64,000 bases of DNA from Proteinivorax hydrogeniformans (GTDB lineage Bacteria > Bacillota > Proteinivoracia > Proteinivoracales > Proteinivoracaceae): the NCBI RefSeq assembly GCF_040515995.1, contig NZ_CP159485.1:1426001-1490000 (forward strand), written 5' to 3'. The notes under the pieces were generated by a model. The model was not told the origin of the DNA. It saw nothing but the letters and a program-made list of their open reading frames with translations, and ran no database searches. Made by a program: the position numbers and the translations under genes. Positions 52,997 through 62,844 of this stretch are shown piece by piece. How positions within the stretch are numbered: position 1 is the first letter of the stretch; each line of letters begins with the position of its first letter.

Positions 52997-53746
52997 CTAT
53001 GACTTTTGAGCGATAGTAAAGAGCCTTCTTAGTCTTAACACTGCTTTAGCATGGATCTGGGATATGCGAGCTTCACTTAACTTTAAGATTTCCGAAATTT
53101 CTTTAAAAGTAAGCTCCTCGTTGTAATAAAGATTCAAAATCAATTTTTCCCTATCAGAAAGCTTATCTAAAACCTTAGCTAATAATTCTTGCTGCTGCTC
53201 CAATAAAAAAGCACTGTGAGGAGAAAGCTGCTTATCATCTTCTATGGTATCTTTTAAAAAAATTGTCCCTTCTTGTGTAGAAATTGGAGTATCTAATCTG
53301 AGCAAGATTTTTTGCCCAGCATATCTGGTGAGCTTTCTCACCTTCTCTGTTGATATCTCCATAGTTTCCGATATTTTTTCGTTAGTTAAAGGCTCATTAG
53401 TAGCAGATAGTTGCTCGATAGTATCTTCTAGCTCACTGATGCCTTTTAAAATATCTTTGGGTAACCATTGCTCTTTTCGAATAGCATCAATAATTTGCCC
53501 CTTTACTCTTGGAGTGGCGTATGTTTCAAACTTTACCCCTAAGTTTGGATCAAATTTTTCCATAGCGTCAATTAACCCAATAATGCCTAAGCTAGTTAGG
53601 TCTTCTTTGTCAAAACTACCAATCCTATAACCTGTCCAAATCCTATCTACAATAAACTTTACTAAGCTTATATAATTCAATAAAAGCTCGTTTTTTGCTT
53701 CTACAGAGCCATTTTTATAGCTCTTCCATAATTGTTCCCTCTCCAT
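52997..53746 (-). CDS. sigD: Flagellar/motility sigma factor SigD (FliA type)
   Basis: About 249 residues. Region 2 (YISLVKFIVDRI, DLTSLGIIGLIDAMEKFDP, FETYATPRVKGQIIDAIR), region 3 (about 115-155) and region 4 (LSDREKLILNLYYNEELTFKEISEILKLSEARISQIH). Sigma-28 factors direct late flagellar and chemotaxis genes. Start at ATG 53746, 6 bases past AAGGTTGGTG. It begins directly after the cheD stop. Confidence 0.96.
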   Translation of the reverse strand: MEREQLWKSYKNGSVEAKNELLLNYISLVKFIVDRIWTGYRIGSFDKEDLTSLGIIGLIDAMEKFDPNLGVKFETYATPRVKGQIIDAIRKEQWLPKDILKGISELEDTIEQLSATNEPLTNEKISETMEISTEKVRKLTRYAGQKILLRLDTPISTQEGTIFLKDTIEDDKQLSPHSAFLLEQQQELLAKVLDKLSDREKLILNLYYNEELTFKEISEILKLSEARISQIHAKAVLRLRRLFTIAQKS

Positions 53747-53760
53747 CAAGAACACCAACC

Positions 53761-54243
53761 TTAGATAGTCTTTTGATCACTTCCAATAGTGCGAATTATA
53801 AGGTGGAAATTATCTGTATCAAAAACTATTGTTCTTCCTTTATTTCCACCGGTATCCTCAGATATAATATTGATGTTCTGCTCTGCTAATAACTCCTTGA
53901 CTGCTTTTACATTTCTAGCCCCAACTTTCATGATGTCGCTGCCACCACTAAATGTGAACATTTGAGCGCCACCTGCTATTTTTGCCTTCAGTTTTTTACA
54001 ACCCTTTGCTTTTAGAGATTTAATTAGAAATTCCACTGCCGTATCTGCATATTTCCCAGCGCCAAATTCACTTACTTTTGAATTTACGCTGCTCGGTAGC
54101 ATCACATGTGCCATGCCTCCAATTTTCAACTTTTCGTCATACATACATAATCCAATGCATGAGCCGAGACCAGTTGTTTTAAGCATCGTAGGAGCTGATG
54201 TTATTTTGACTTCTGACATCCCTACTTTTAAAACATCTGTCAT
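53761..54243 (-). CDS. cheD: Chemoreceptor glutamine deamidase CheD
   Basis: 160 residues. TTGLGSCIGLCMYDEKLKIGG with the catalytic Cys, then MAHVMLPSS with the catalytic His, and GGAQMFTF. Deamidates receptor glutamines and binds CheC, whose gene overlaps it by 4 bases (ATGA). Confidence 0.96.
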   Translation of the reverse strand: MTDVLKVGMSEVKITSAPTMLKTTGLGSCIGLCMYDEKLKIGGMAHVMLPSSVNSKVSEFGAGKYADTAVEFLIKSLKAKGCKKLKAKIAGGAQMFTFSGGSDIMKVGARNVKAVKELLAEQNINIISEDTGGNKGRTIVFDTDNFHLIIRTIGSDQKTI

Positions 54244-54857
54244 TGTACAACTCCAAAGTGGTTCATCAACTCTGTTAAAGCAGAAGGCTCGGGTATAAAT
54301 AAAAAATTTCCGGAAAAATCTTTTCCATCTCTATTAAAGGTCGTCTTTATCAATAGGGCTTTTTCACTCATATCACCTAGTTGAGCTAAAGGAATATTAA
54401 TTATCGCCCCAGCCATATCTATGGCAAAGGCAGGCACTGTAGGAACCATTTTTTTTTGTGTAAAATCAGATATTGCAGAAATATAAGCTCCACACAAAAT
54501 ATTTCCTATCTCCATTAACATGGATTGGTTGTATGAATCTAAATCATCCCAGCTAGCAGTTTTGTTCTTACCAACACTTTGCAGTATAAAATCAACTGTC
54601 TCTAAAGGGAGCATAAGAAGCATATTACCTGGCAAAGAGCCATTGACCCTAAAATACATCGCGGCAACAGCTTCATCCCCTACAAACTCTAGTGAGTTTT
54701 CAAAACCAACTAGCTCCACTTCTGGAACGTTTAGCTCAACCCTATTGGAAATCAGCGTAGAAAAGGCAGTTGCTGCGTTTCCTGCGCCAATATTTCCAAG
54801 CTCCTTTAATAAGTCTTTTTGAAGGGGTTTTATTGATTTATTAAACACATTTTCCAC
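54240..54857 (-). CDS. cheC: CheY-P phosphatase CheC
   Basis: 205 residues. Two copies of the active-site pattern E-x2-N: ELGNIGAGNAATA (about 20) and EIGNILCGAYISA (about 117), as in CheC of Bacillus and Thermotoga, which hydrolyses CheY phosphate and is stimulated by CheD. No CheY gene is in the window. It follows cheW by 2 bases. Confidence 0.94.
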   Translation of the reverse strand: MENVFNKSIKPLQKDLLKELGNIGAGNAATAFSTLISNRVELNVPEVELVGFENSLEFVGDEAVAAMYFRVNGSLPGNMLLMLPLETVDFILQSVGKNKTASWDDLDSYNQSMLMEIGNILCGAYISAISDFTQKKMVPTVPAFAIDMAGAIINIPLAQLGDMSEKALLIKTTFNRDGKDFSGNFLFIPEPSALTELMNHFGVVQ

Positions 54858-54859
54858 CT

Positions 54860-55321
54860 CTAGTCAGTAATTTCCTGTAGCTTGACTATTTCTTCTTTTT
54901 TCAATATCTCTTGTAAGTCTAGCAAAATAATTAGTTTGTTTTCAAGCTTTCCTACTCCGTTTATAAATCTATTATCTATTGAGCCGATTACCGAAGGGGC
55001 TGGCTCAATGCTGTCGCTGTCTATGGAAATTACATCATTTGCCGCATCTACAATCAACCCTACCTCAACTTCTTCAATACTTACAACTATAATTCTAGTG
55101 TTGTCTGTTTTTTCTTTTTCATCAAGACCAAACCTTTTTCGCAAGTCAATTACAGGAACGATACTACCTCTTAGATTACAAACTCCTTCTACAAAATCTG
55201 AAGTTTTAGGAACTCTAGTTATTTCAAGCATTCTTTCAATTCCTTGGACGTTTAAAATATCAATCCCATAGCTTTCCTCACCTAGCTGAAAAATAACAAA
55301 CTTTTGTTCTTGAGTAGACAT
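54860..55321 (-). CDS. cheW: Chemotaxis coupling protein CheW
   Basis: 153 residues, one CheW SH3-like domain: FVIFQLGEESYGIDILNVQGI, VCNLRGSIVPVIDLRKRFGL and LIVDAANDVISI. Bridges chemoreceptors and CheA. 15 bases downstream of cheA. Confidence 0.96.
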   Translation of the reverse strand: MSTQEQKFVIFQLGEESYGIDILNVQGIERMLEITRVPKTSDFVEGVCNLRGSIVPVIDLRKRFGLDEKEKTDNTRIIVVSIEEVEVGLIVDAANDVISIDSDSIEPAPSVIGSIDNRFINGVGKLENKLIILLDLQEILKKEEIVKLQEITD

Positions 55322-55336
55322 ATTTAAGTTCCTCCC

Positions 55337-57304
55337 TTAATTAAAAAGTGTATTAGTATCTAATATTAGCATAACTTTGCCATCACCAGATATAGTAGCT
55401 CCTGAAAACCCTGTCAAATCATTTAACAATTGACCTAGTGACTTTATAACTATTTCTTGCTGTCCAATTAAATCATCAACAAGAAGGCCTATTTGTTTAT
55501 CTCCTTTTTTTACAATTACCAGCGAAACCTGTTCTAAGTTCTGATTTGAAGAAGTCCCTAGGACTGAGGATAGATTAACAATTGGCAGCACATTACCTCT
55601 GAACATGTATACCTCCTGATGCCCCACCTTCTGTATCTCGCTTCTTTCTATCGAAGCTGTTTCAACTACGGAACTAAGAGGTATAGCATATGACTCATTG
55701 GCAAGCTTTATTAAAAGTCCCTGTATAATTGCTAACGTCAAAGGTAGGTGGATGGTAAAGGTGCTTCCCTGCCCTTTTTGTGTATGTATTTCTATTCCGC
55801 CACCTAAGGATTCAATTGAAGTTTTAACTACATCTAGACCGACACCTCTACCAGATAGATCAGTTACAGCTTCGGATGTACTAAAACCAGGTTCAAATAT
55901 TAATTGTAGGATTTGATGCTCATCAAGTTGCTCAGCGGCTACCTCATCAATGACTCCCTTTTTAATGGCAGTTGCTCTTATTTTATCTACGTCAATTCCC
56001 TTGCCATCATCACTAACTTCTATAAAAACTTCATTACCACTTTGGTAAGCTTTCAAAAGAATATTCCCTTCAAGTGTCTTGTTAGCAGCTTGACGTCCTT
56101 CAGTACTTTCTAATCCATGGTCTATTGCATTTCTAATAAGATGTACAAGTGGATCTCCTATCTCATCAATTATTGTTCTATCTAGTTCAGTCTCTTTACC
56201 GGTTATAGTTAGAGAAACCTTTTTGTTAAGCTCTTTTGCGGTATCCCTTACCATGCGTGGAAATCTATTAAAAACTCGTTCAACTGGAACCATTCGCAGG
56301 CTCATAACTACATTTTGTAGTTCAGTAGTGACACGATGCAAACCCTCTAACCCTTCATTTATGAGTTGTTTGTTCTCATTTTCTGTACTCTCATTTAAAC
56401 TTGTTTTATTAATTACAAGTTCAGAAACCAGGTTCATAAGGGAGTCTAACCTCGTAGTATCAACTCGTATTGTAGAAACAGCTTTTACTTGTTGATTGGA
56501 GGTATCGGTTGCTTGTTTTTTTTGCTGCCCTTTTTGTTCGCTTTTCTTCTCGCTTGAAGGTTCTATGGATGGGGAGTCAACTTTATCATCGTTTAAATCT
56601 GTAATCAAAATACTTTGAATTTCCGGTGTTTTTTCTAATTCTAGAATTTTATTCTTTTCAGCCTTGGTCACAAACCAAAAAGTAAAGTTATTCTCGAAAT
56701 TCTCCTCTTCTAAGTCTTCAATTGATGGTTGCGACTTTATAATTTCACCAAAGTTGTCTAAATCCTTATAGATCATAAAGGCCCTTGCAGACTTTAATAG
56801 ACAACTGTCATCAAGAATTATTTCTAGCTTATACGTGTTGAAACCATCCTTTTGCGCATTATTTAAAACGGTCTGTTGATATTCATTTACACCAGTAGAT
56901 TGCTTATTTAAAGTAGCATCTGCAATACTTTGACTGTCTTTTTCATCAATTTTATCCAAAATTGATGAATCAAGTTCAGGCTCTTCACCGTTTGAAAGTT
57001 TTTCTAGCCCCTCCTGAAGATTATCAAATGCTAAAAATAACACATCAGTGATCTTGTCAGTAAGTTCTCTGCTTCCGTTTCTTATTTCATCTAAAAGGTT
57101 TTCTATTCCATGGGTTAAATCTGCTATACTCTGAAAACCCATTGTAGCAGCCATGCCCTTTAAGGTGTGGGCAGCCCTAAATATTTCGTTAACAGCTTGC
57201 TTATCATTTTTATCATTTTCCAGCTTCAAAAGATTGTCACTAATTATTTGCAAGTTTTCTTCTGATTCTTCTAAAAAGATTGGTAAATAGTTCTCCAAAT
57301 CCAT
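55337..57304 (-). CDS. cheA: Chemotaxis histidine kinase CheA
   Basis: About 655 residues. P1 Hpt with the phospho-acceptor His in AAHTLKGMAATMGF (about 45), a P2-like CheY/CheB-docking region (about 155-245), P3 dimerisation, P4 ATPase (HLIRNAIDHGLES N box, then DDGKGID and GRGVGLDVV), and a P5 CheW-like regulatory domain. Start at ATG 57304 behind AGGGGGTG; the longer frame start has the SD inside it. Confidence 0.97.
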   Translation of the reverse strand: MDLENYLPIFLEESEENLQIISDNLLKLENDKNDKQAVNEIFRAAHTLKGMAATMGFQSIADLTHGIENLLDEIRNGSRELTDKITDVLFLAFDNLQEGLEKLSNGEEPELDSSILDKIDEKDSQSIADATLNKQSTGVNEYQQTVLNNAQKDGFNTYKLEIILDDSCLLKSARAFMIYKDLDNFGEIIKSQPSIEDLEEENFENNFTFWFVTKAEKNKILELEKTPEIQSILITDLNDDKVDSPSIEPSSEKKSEQKGQQKKQATDTSNQQVKAVSTIRVDTTRLDSLMNLVSELVINKTSLNESTENENKQLINEGLEGLHRVTTELQNVVMSLRMVPVERVFNRFPRMVRDTAKELNKKVSLTITGKETELDRTIIDEIGDPLVHLIRNAIDHGLESTEGRQAANKTLEGNILLKAYQSGNEVFIEVSDDGKGIDVDKIRATAIKKGVIDEVAAEQLDEHQILQLIFEPGFSTSEAVTDLSGRGVGLDVVKTSIESLGGGIEIHTQKGQGSTFTIHLPLTLAIIQGLLIKLANESYAIPLSSVVETASIERSEIQKVGHQEVYMFRGNVLPIVNLSSVLGTSSNQNLEQVSLVIVKKGDKQIGLLVDDLIGQQEIVIKSLGQLLNDLTGFSGATISGDGKVMLILDTNTLFN

Positions 57305-57331
57305 TAAAAACACCCCCTGTTTGGTTATTCT

Positions 57332-57673
57332 CTACTGTTCCTTCTGTAAATGATTTATAAACCTTATCAATTTTGTTTCAGTTTTTTGATCTAAGTGCAA
57401 AAATTTAACTGCATAGTAATCAGCCATTTCCCTTTCTTCTTTTCTTACTACCCTAGATAAAAGTAATAATCTATCCTCTCTGGTCTTAAGTGCAATTTCA
57501 ATTAAATGTCCCACTTCAAGATTACTTTTTGTATAAAAGGACAATCCTCCGCCGCTTATATCAGAAAGCTGACCAGCTAACGAGCTTGAAGTTACGCTTA
57601 AAGTTGTAGAATCTAATTTTACGAACTCAATTTCATGGCTTAAATTAACTCTAAAAAAAAATCGTTTTTCCAT
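57332..57673 (-). CDS. Stand-alone PilZ-domain protein (c-di-GMP binding)
   Basis: 113 residues, only a PilZ domain. Both binding motifs are present: RFFFR (4-8, the RxxxR motif) near the start and DISGGG (about 38-43, the D/NxSxxG motif). It should bind cyclic di-GMP. Position between flhG and cheA hints at a brake or switch on motility or on chemotaxis; it lacks the N-terminal YcgR domain. Confidence 0.87.
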   Translation of the reverse strand: MEKRFFFRVNLSHEIEFVKLDSTTLSVTSSSLAGQLSDISGGGLSFYTKSNLEVGHLIEIALKTREDRLLLLSRVVRKEEREMADYYAVKFLHLDQKTETKLIRFINHLQKEQ

Positions 57674-57683
57674 ATAAATCCCC

Positions 57684-58568
57684 TTATCTTTTAAATAATG
57701 CTGATAAGAATCCTAATGGCGTTTTGGAATTAATAACCTTGCTTCCTGTAATACTTGCAGCTAGCTGATAAACCGATTTGCTAGAAGATGAAGCAGGGTA
57801 CTCCTTTATGTATGGAACCTGTTTTCTTACAGCTTTTGTTACACTACTATCTTCAAATATATAACCTAAATATGTAGGTTTTGCTAACAAAAATTTCTGT
57901 GAAACAGTAATCAATTTATTAGCTGTTTCATACCCCTCTTGCACTGATATAACTTTATTAACTATAATCTGTATTTCTAGGTCCTTCGACTTTCTATAAA
58001 GCGACTTCATTAATGCATAAGCATCAGTTATTGCTGTTGGCTCTGGAGTTGTCAGTACAAGTACTCTGTCTGCTGATTGGCAAAAGTAGGAAATATTTGA
58101 AGATATGCCTGCTCCAGTATCAAAAATAATATAATCATACAATTTCAACTCAGTTATGTCAGTTGAGATTACATCCCTTTCCTTGCTGCTTAGTAGGAAA
58201 TCATCTTTTGCCAACTCTCCACCTGCAATTATATCAACTTTTTCAGAAACCCTCATAATAGCTTGCTCTAGCGAACATTTCCCTTTTAGGTATTCCAGTA
58301 GAGAGTATGATGGGTAAACACCTAGGAGCAAGTCAGTATTTCCTAAACCTATGTCAACATCTATAATTAGAACCCTTTTAGAGGTGCTTGCCATTGCAAA
58401 AGCTAAGTTGACACAAGTGTTGCTTTTACCAACTCCTCCTTTTCCGCTAGTGATAGTAATTATTTCTGGTCTGTTTGCAGTATTGTTTTCTTTTTTTAAA
58501 ACAGGAACTTTCTTCCTTTTTTTTACTTTTCCACTAACCATCTCTCTAAGCCTTTGAGCTTGATCCAT
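57684..58568 (-). CDS. flhG: MinD/ParA-like ATPase FlhG (YlxH)
   Basis: About 294 residues. ITSGKGGVGKSNTCVNLA (deviant Walker A with the signature Lys), LIIDVDIGLGN and IIFDTGAGI. It controls flagellar number and position together with FlhF, whose 3' end it overlaps by 23 bases. A basic N-terminal tail (VKKRKKVPVLKK) precedes the ATPase fold. Start at ATG 58568 behind GAAGGTGA. Confidence 0.95.
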   Translation of the reverse strand: MDQAQRLREMVSGKVKKRKKVPVLKKENNTANRPEIITITSGKGGVGKSNTCVNLAFAMASTSKRVLIIDVDIGLGNTDLLLGVYPSYSLLEYLKGKCSLEQAIMRVSEKVDIIAGGELAKDDFLLSSKERDVISTDITELKLYDYIIFDTGAGISSNISYFCQSADRVLVLTTPEPTAITDAYALMKSLYRKSKDLEIQIIVNKVISVQEGYETANKLITVSQKFLLAKPTYLGYIFEDSSVTKAVRKQVPYIKEYPASSSSKSVYQLAASITGSKVINSKTPLGFLSALFKR

Positions 58569-59688
58569 TATAGTCACCTTCTAAAATTTTAGCTATAATT
58601 TCGTCGCTGCTAAAGGTTGAAATGTCATCTGGCACACTTTGGCCTGTGGTAACAAAGTAGATTGGCAGCTTAAATTCCAAAATCAAATTAAACAAATTAC
58701 CATAAAAGTCAGCTTCATCTATTTTAGTAACCATAACCCCTTTTGGTCTGAAGGATTTATAGGATTCGAAAATTTTTCTTTGCTGCTCAAAATTAACAGT
58801 GAGGCTTAACACAAGCAAAGTGATGTTTACATTGTAAAAGTCGAAAAAAGATTTTTGTTCCTTAAGTTGTTCAAGGTTTTTATGACTTCTTCCTGCAGTA
58901 TCGACAAATATATTGTCTTTGTCGGCAAAATGTTGCATTATTTCCTTAAACTGTGAAGAATTGTAGGCTACCTTAACCGGAACGTCTATAATATCACCAT
59001 AAGTTTTTAGCTGTTCTGTCGCTGCTATCCTATAAGTATCAAGAGTTATAAGACCTACGTCCCTCCCCTCCGTTACAACTGCGTTAGCTGCAAGCTTAGC
59101 AATGGAGGTTGTTTTTCCGACACCTGTAGGTCCTACTAAAGCTATGGTTTTTGAATCATAAAATTCCGAAATGTTATCTTGAATAGGCTTTACTTTGCTC
59201 AGCATTAATTTTTTAAGCTCTGACTTTATATCCGTGTGGTTAAGGTGTTGCTCGGTAAGTTCAAAAATAATCTCTTTTGCAAAATCCTCTTTAACCCCGT
59301 TTTCCACAAGAAGATTATAATAGTCTTCAAATCTACCAGAAAACTGTCGATTTGAAAAGTTTTTTGTATCCTTTATTAATTTCGCAATTAGATGTCTATT
59401 TTCCTGCAATTCTTTCTTTATTTCTGTGTATTCAGAGGGAATTGTTTGGTGGGTTTCTTTTTGAAACGCCTGTACATTTGAAGTAGCATGTTTATTAGGA
59501 TAACTTAAGCTGTGGTCTTTTTTCTCTAGGGCGGCTAAAACTTCAAAGTTTTTCTTTCCAAAAAAGCCTTTAAGCCCAGGAGCTTTTACTTTTGAAGTTT
59601 TTACTATAATAGCCTCTTTGCCTAAATCTCGTAGAATCAACGCCTTAGCTTCCGATAAACTACTTACATTATATTTCCTAATTTTCAT
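58546..59688 (-). CDS. flhF: Flagellar SRP-type GTPase FlhF
   Basis: 380 residues. An N-terminal basic region (about 1-110), N domain, and SRP GTPase G domain: GPTGVGKTTSIAKLA, LDTYRIAATEQLKTYG and FVDTAGRS, TKIDEADFYG. Marks the site of flagellar assembly and works with FlhG. The ATG overlaps the flhA stop by 4 bases. Confidence 0.96.
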   Translation of the reverse strand: MKIRKYNVSSLSEAKALILRDLGKEAIIVKTSKVKAPGLKGFFGKKNFEVLAALEKKDHSLSYPNKHATSNVQAFQKETHQTIPSEYTEIKKELQENRHLIAKLIKDTKNFSNRQFSGRFEDYYNLLVENGVKEDFAKEIIFELTEQHLNHTDIKSELKKLMLSKVKPIQDNISEFYDSKTIALVGPTGVGKTTSIAKLAANAVVTEGRDVGLITLDTYRIAATEQLKTYGDIIDVPVKVAYNSSQFKEIMQHFADKDNIFVDTAGRSHKNLEQLKEQKSFFDFYNVNITLLVLSLTVNFEQQRKIFESYKSFRPKGVMVTKIDEADFYGNLFNLILEFKLPIYFVTTGQSVPDDISTFSSDEIIAKILEGDYNGSSSKA

Positions 59689-61727
59689 ATTTTCACCACC
59701 CCTACCGCTTGAATATCAAGCTTACTATCTAACTCATTAAAAGAGAAAACTGAGACTTGTGGAAAATTACTCTCAATAATCTTCCTAAAATATAGCCTTA
59801 CAAGTGGAGCAGTTAAAACAATAGGCTGATAGCCTTTTGACGCTAAATCTTCGTAAGTCTGAGAAAAGTTACTGATAATATTTTGGGTGTTTTCAGGATC
59901 TATAGAAAGATAGTTACCTTGATCAGTTTGTTGAATTGAGTCGTTTATAAGCTGCTCTAGTTGCGGGTCCAAAGTTATAACTGGAACTGGCTGACCCAGC
60001 TCCTTTACCTGGTTAGATATTTGTCGCTGAAGCCCTTGTCTTCCATACTCAGTTAGCATATCTGTATCTTTTGTTAGAGGTGCATAATCAGCTAACTGCT
60101 CTAATATAGAGATTAAATCCTTAATACTTATCCCCTCACTTAACAAGTTACACAGTACCTTTTGTACATCGCCTATAGAAAGCTGGTTAGGAACCAGTTC
60201 CTCAACTACAGCACTATTTGTCTTTTTGACGTTGTCTAAGAGCGTTTTAACTTCCTGCCGGCCTAATAGCTCGTGACCATGCTGTTTTATAACTTCTGTC
60301 AGATGAGTGGCTATAATAGATGGCGGATCAACAACTGTATACCCAGAAGTTTCTGCTTTCTCCCTATCTTCTACGCTGATCCAAAGGGCAGGTAATCCAA
60401 AAGAAGGTTCGATGGTATCAATTCCTTTAATTTCTTCAGTTGCAGTGCCAGGATCCATAGCCATCAACTTTTCTGGTTGTATTTCTGCTCGCGCCACTTC
60501 CGCGCCTTTTATTTTTATTACATACTCATTTGATGGTAGTTGTATGTTGTCTCTAATTCTAACTATAGGCACAACAAGACCTAAGTCCATAGCACATTGC
60601 CTTCTGATCATTACCACTCTATCTAAAAGGTCTCCACCCTGCTCGGCATCAAATATGGAGATTAAGCCATAGCCAAATTCTAGTTCTAGAGGGTCTACCT
60701 GCAAAAGATTTAGCACAGACTCAGGTTTAGCCTCTTCAAGATCATCGCTAGTAGCAGCTGATTGTTGCTGGGCTAGTTCCTCTTCTTCTAGTTTCTTTTG
60801 AGATTGTTGAGAAAAGTACGCAATGACTAAAAATAAAGCAGCGATAATTATAAAAGGTATCGACGGCAACCCTGGAGTAATGGCAAAAAAGAAAAGTAGA
60901 GCAGCAATTATATACATAACCTTTGGGTTGCTAAATATCTGTCCTATAAAATCGTTTCCTAGACTATCTTCAGAAGCTGCTCTGGTTACAGTTATACCTG
61001 TTGCTGCAGAAATTAAAAGAGCAGGGATCTGGCTAACTAATCCATCCCCCACTGAAAGCAGCATAAAGGTGTTCATTGACTCTTGGAAGTCCAACCCATG
61101 GGTGATCATTCCTATAGCAAAGCCAGCACCAATGTTTATTAAAGTTATTATAATGCCAGCTATAGCGTCACCTTTTACAAACTTACTAGCTCCATCCATG
61201 GCTCCATAAAAGTCAGCTTCTCTTTGGATATCTTTTCTTCTTTTTTTTGCTTCCTGCTCTGTAATAAGACCAGCATTTAGATCTGCATCTATCGCCATTT
61301 GTTTTCCCGGCATGGCATCTAAAGTAAATCTTGCTCCAACCTCTGCCACCCTTTCAGCTCCTTTGGTAATAACAATAAACTGAATAATTACCAAAATAAC
61401 AAAGACTATAAAACCGACCGCCGCATTACCACCTACAACAAAGTCTCCAAACGCTTCAATAACTTGACCAGCGTCCGCTTCGTTTAGTATTAGCCTTGTG
61501 GAAGATACATTGAGCGCTAAACGAAATAAGGTACTAAGTAGCAGTACAGATGGAAATATAGCAAACTCAAGTGGTTCTTTAATTTGCATAGTTGTTAGCA
61601 GTATGGTCAGTGCTAAGGAAATATTTACTACCAATAGTATGCTTAGCAAGTTTGGGTGTACTGGAATTATCATCATCATAATAATCAAAATTATAATGAC
61701 AACAAAGCCATATTCAGCAATTTTCAT
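59685..61727 (-). CDS. flhA: Flagellar export gate protein FlhA
   Basis: 680 residues. Eight membrane segments in the first 310 residues (LFRLALNVSSTRLIL, DAMPGKQMAIDADLNAGLI carry the FHIPEP landmarks) and a cytoplasmic domain (about 345-680) that forms the nonameric ring. Proton-driven export of flagellar proteins. Length and block order are normal. Confidence 0.97.
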   Translation of the reverse strand: MKIAEYGFVVIIILIIMMMIIPVHPNLLSILLVVNISLALTILLTTMQIKEPLEFAIFPSVLLLSTLFRLALNVSSTRLILNEADAGQVIEAFGDFVVGGNAAVGFIVFVILVIIQFIVITKGAERVAEVGARFTLDAMPGKQMAIDADLNAGLITEQEAKKRRKDIQREADFYGAMDGASKFVKGDAIAGIIITLINIGAGFAIGMITHGLDFQESMNTFMLLSVGDGLVSQIPALLISAATGITVTRAASEDSLGNDFIGQIFSNPKVMYIIAALLFFFAITPGLPSIPFIIIAALFLVIAYFSQQSQKKLEEEELAQQQSAATSDDLEEAKPESVLNLLQVDPLELEFGYGLISIFDAEQGGDLLDRVVMIRRQCAMDLGLVVPIVRIRDNIQLPSNEYVIKIKGAEVARAEIQPEKLMAMDPGTATEEIKGIDTIEPSFGLPALWISVEDREKAETSGYTVVDPPSIIATHLTEVIKQHGHELLGRQEVKTLLDNVKKTNSAVVEELVPNQLSIGDVQKVLCNLLSEGISIKDLISILEQLADYAPLTKDTDMLTEYGRQGLQRQISNQVKELGQPVPVITLDPQLEQLINDSIQQTDQGNYLSIDPENTQNIISNFSQTYEDLASKGYQPIVLTAPLVRLYFRKIIESNFPQVSVFSFNELDSKLDIQAVGVVKI

Positions 61728-61749
61728 TTATTCTCCACTCCTCAAGCTC

Positions 61750-62841
61750 TTAGAAGTTACCAGCTTTTCCTTTTAACCTATATACAAAAGCTAAGACTTC
61801 AGCAACTGCTTTATAAAATTCATAAGGTATTTGTTCTCCAATTTCAACAGACTTAAAAAGTGCCCTTGCAAGTTTTACATCCTCGTACATAACTACATCT
61901 TCTTGGTCTGCAATTTGCTTAATTTTTTGTGCCACATTATCTTTACCTTTTGCCACAACTTTTGGCGCATGTTTTGTACTCTGGTCATACTTTATAGCAA
62001 TAGCATAATGAGTAGGGTTAGTAATAACTACATCTGCTTTTGGCACGTCTTGCATCATTCTATTCATAGCCATAGATCTTTGTTGTTCCTTAATACGTCC
62101 TTTGACCTGAGGATCACCTTCTACTTGCTTGTGTTCATCTTTTATTTCTTGCTTGCTCATTTTGAGGTTCTTCTCAAACTCAAACCACTGGGCTATATAA
62201 TCCAAAATAGCTATTAGTATCATCGCAGAACCTGAAAACAAGGCAATCTTAGTTACAGTGCTGCCTATTTTAGATACACCTACTAGAAAATCCATCTCCC
62301 ATAATAAGTATATTTCATCAAAAAAACTATTTAAAAGTACATAAACTATCGAACCTATAAACCCAACTTTCAAAAGCGATTTTACTAGTTGAATTATCGC
62401 TTTTTTCGAAAATATTTTCTTGGCACCTTCTATTGGGTTAAGCCTTGATAGCTTCACCTTTAGAGGTTCACCAGTTAACAGAAAGCCAACTTGCAGATAG
62501 TTAACCAATATACCAATAATTACAATAGCAACCCCAATAGGTGCAAAAATAATTAATCCTTCAACTATCATCCTTACAATTATCTGATAAACATAAATAG
62601 GTTCAAAAGTAGTGTTAAAATACTCTGTCATACTAAACTTCATAAAACCTATCATTCGTTCAAACATAACCGGTGTCCAAAAGTGTAATGTGCTAAAAGC
62701 AACTATCAATATAAAAGCTGAACTAACTTCAGGACTCTTTAACACCTGACCTTTTTTTCTAGCATCCTTTCTCTTTTTAGGAGTTGCTTTTTCAGTTTTT
62801 TCCTGGGAGAAAAGTTGCAAGTTAAACCTTAAATTATTCAT
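61750..62841 (-). CDS. flhB: Flagellar export protein FlhB
   Basis: 363 residues. Four membrane segments (about 35-215) and a cytoplasmic domain with the autocleavage site NPTH (about 270, ITNPTHYAIAIKYD). It switches export specificity from rod/hook to filament proteins. An N-terminal basic region (ATPKKRKDARKKGQV) is typical. Four bases after fliR. Confidence 0.97.
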   Translation of the reverse strand: MNNLRFNLQLFSQEKTEKATPKKRKDARKKGQVLKSPEVSSAFILIVAFSTLHFWTPVMFERMIGFMKFSMTEYFNTTFEPIYVYQIIVRMIVEGLIIFAPIGVAIVIIGILVNYLQVGFLLTGEPLKVKLSRLNPIEGAKKIFSKKAIIQLVKSLLKVGFIGSIVYVLLNSFFDEIYLLWEMDFLVGVSKIGSTVTKIALFSGSAMILIAILDYIAQWFEFEKNLKMSKQEIKDEHKQVEGDPQVKGRIKEQQRSMAMNRMMQDVPKADVVITNPTHYAIAIKYDQSTKHAPKVVAKGKDNVAQKIKQIADQEDVVMYEDVKLARALFKSVEIGEQIPYEFYKAVAEVLAFVYRLKGKAGNF

Positions 62842-62844
62842 ACT

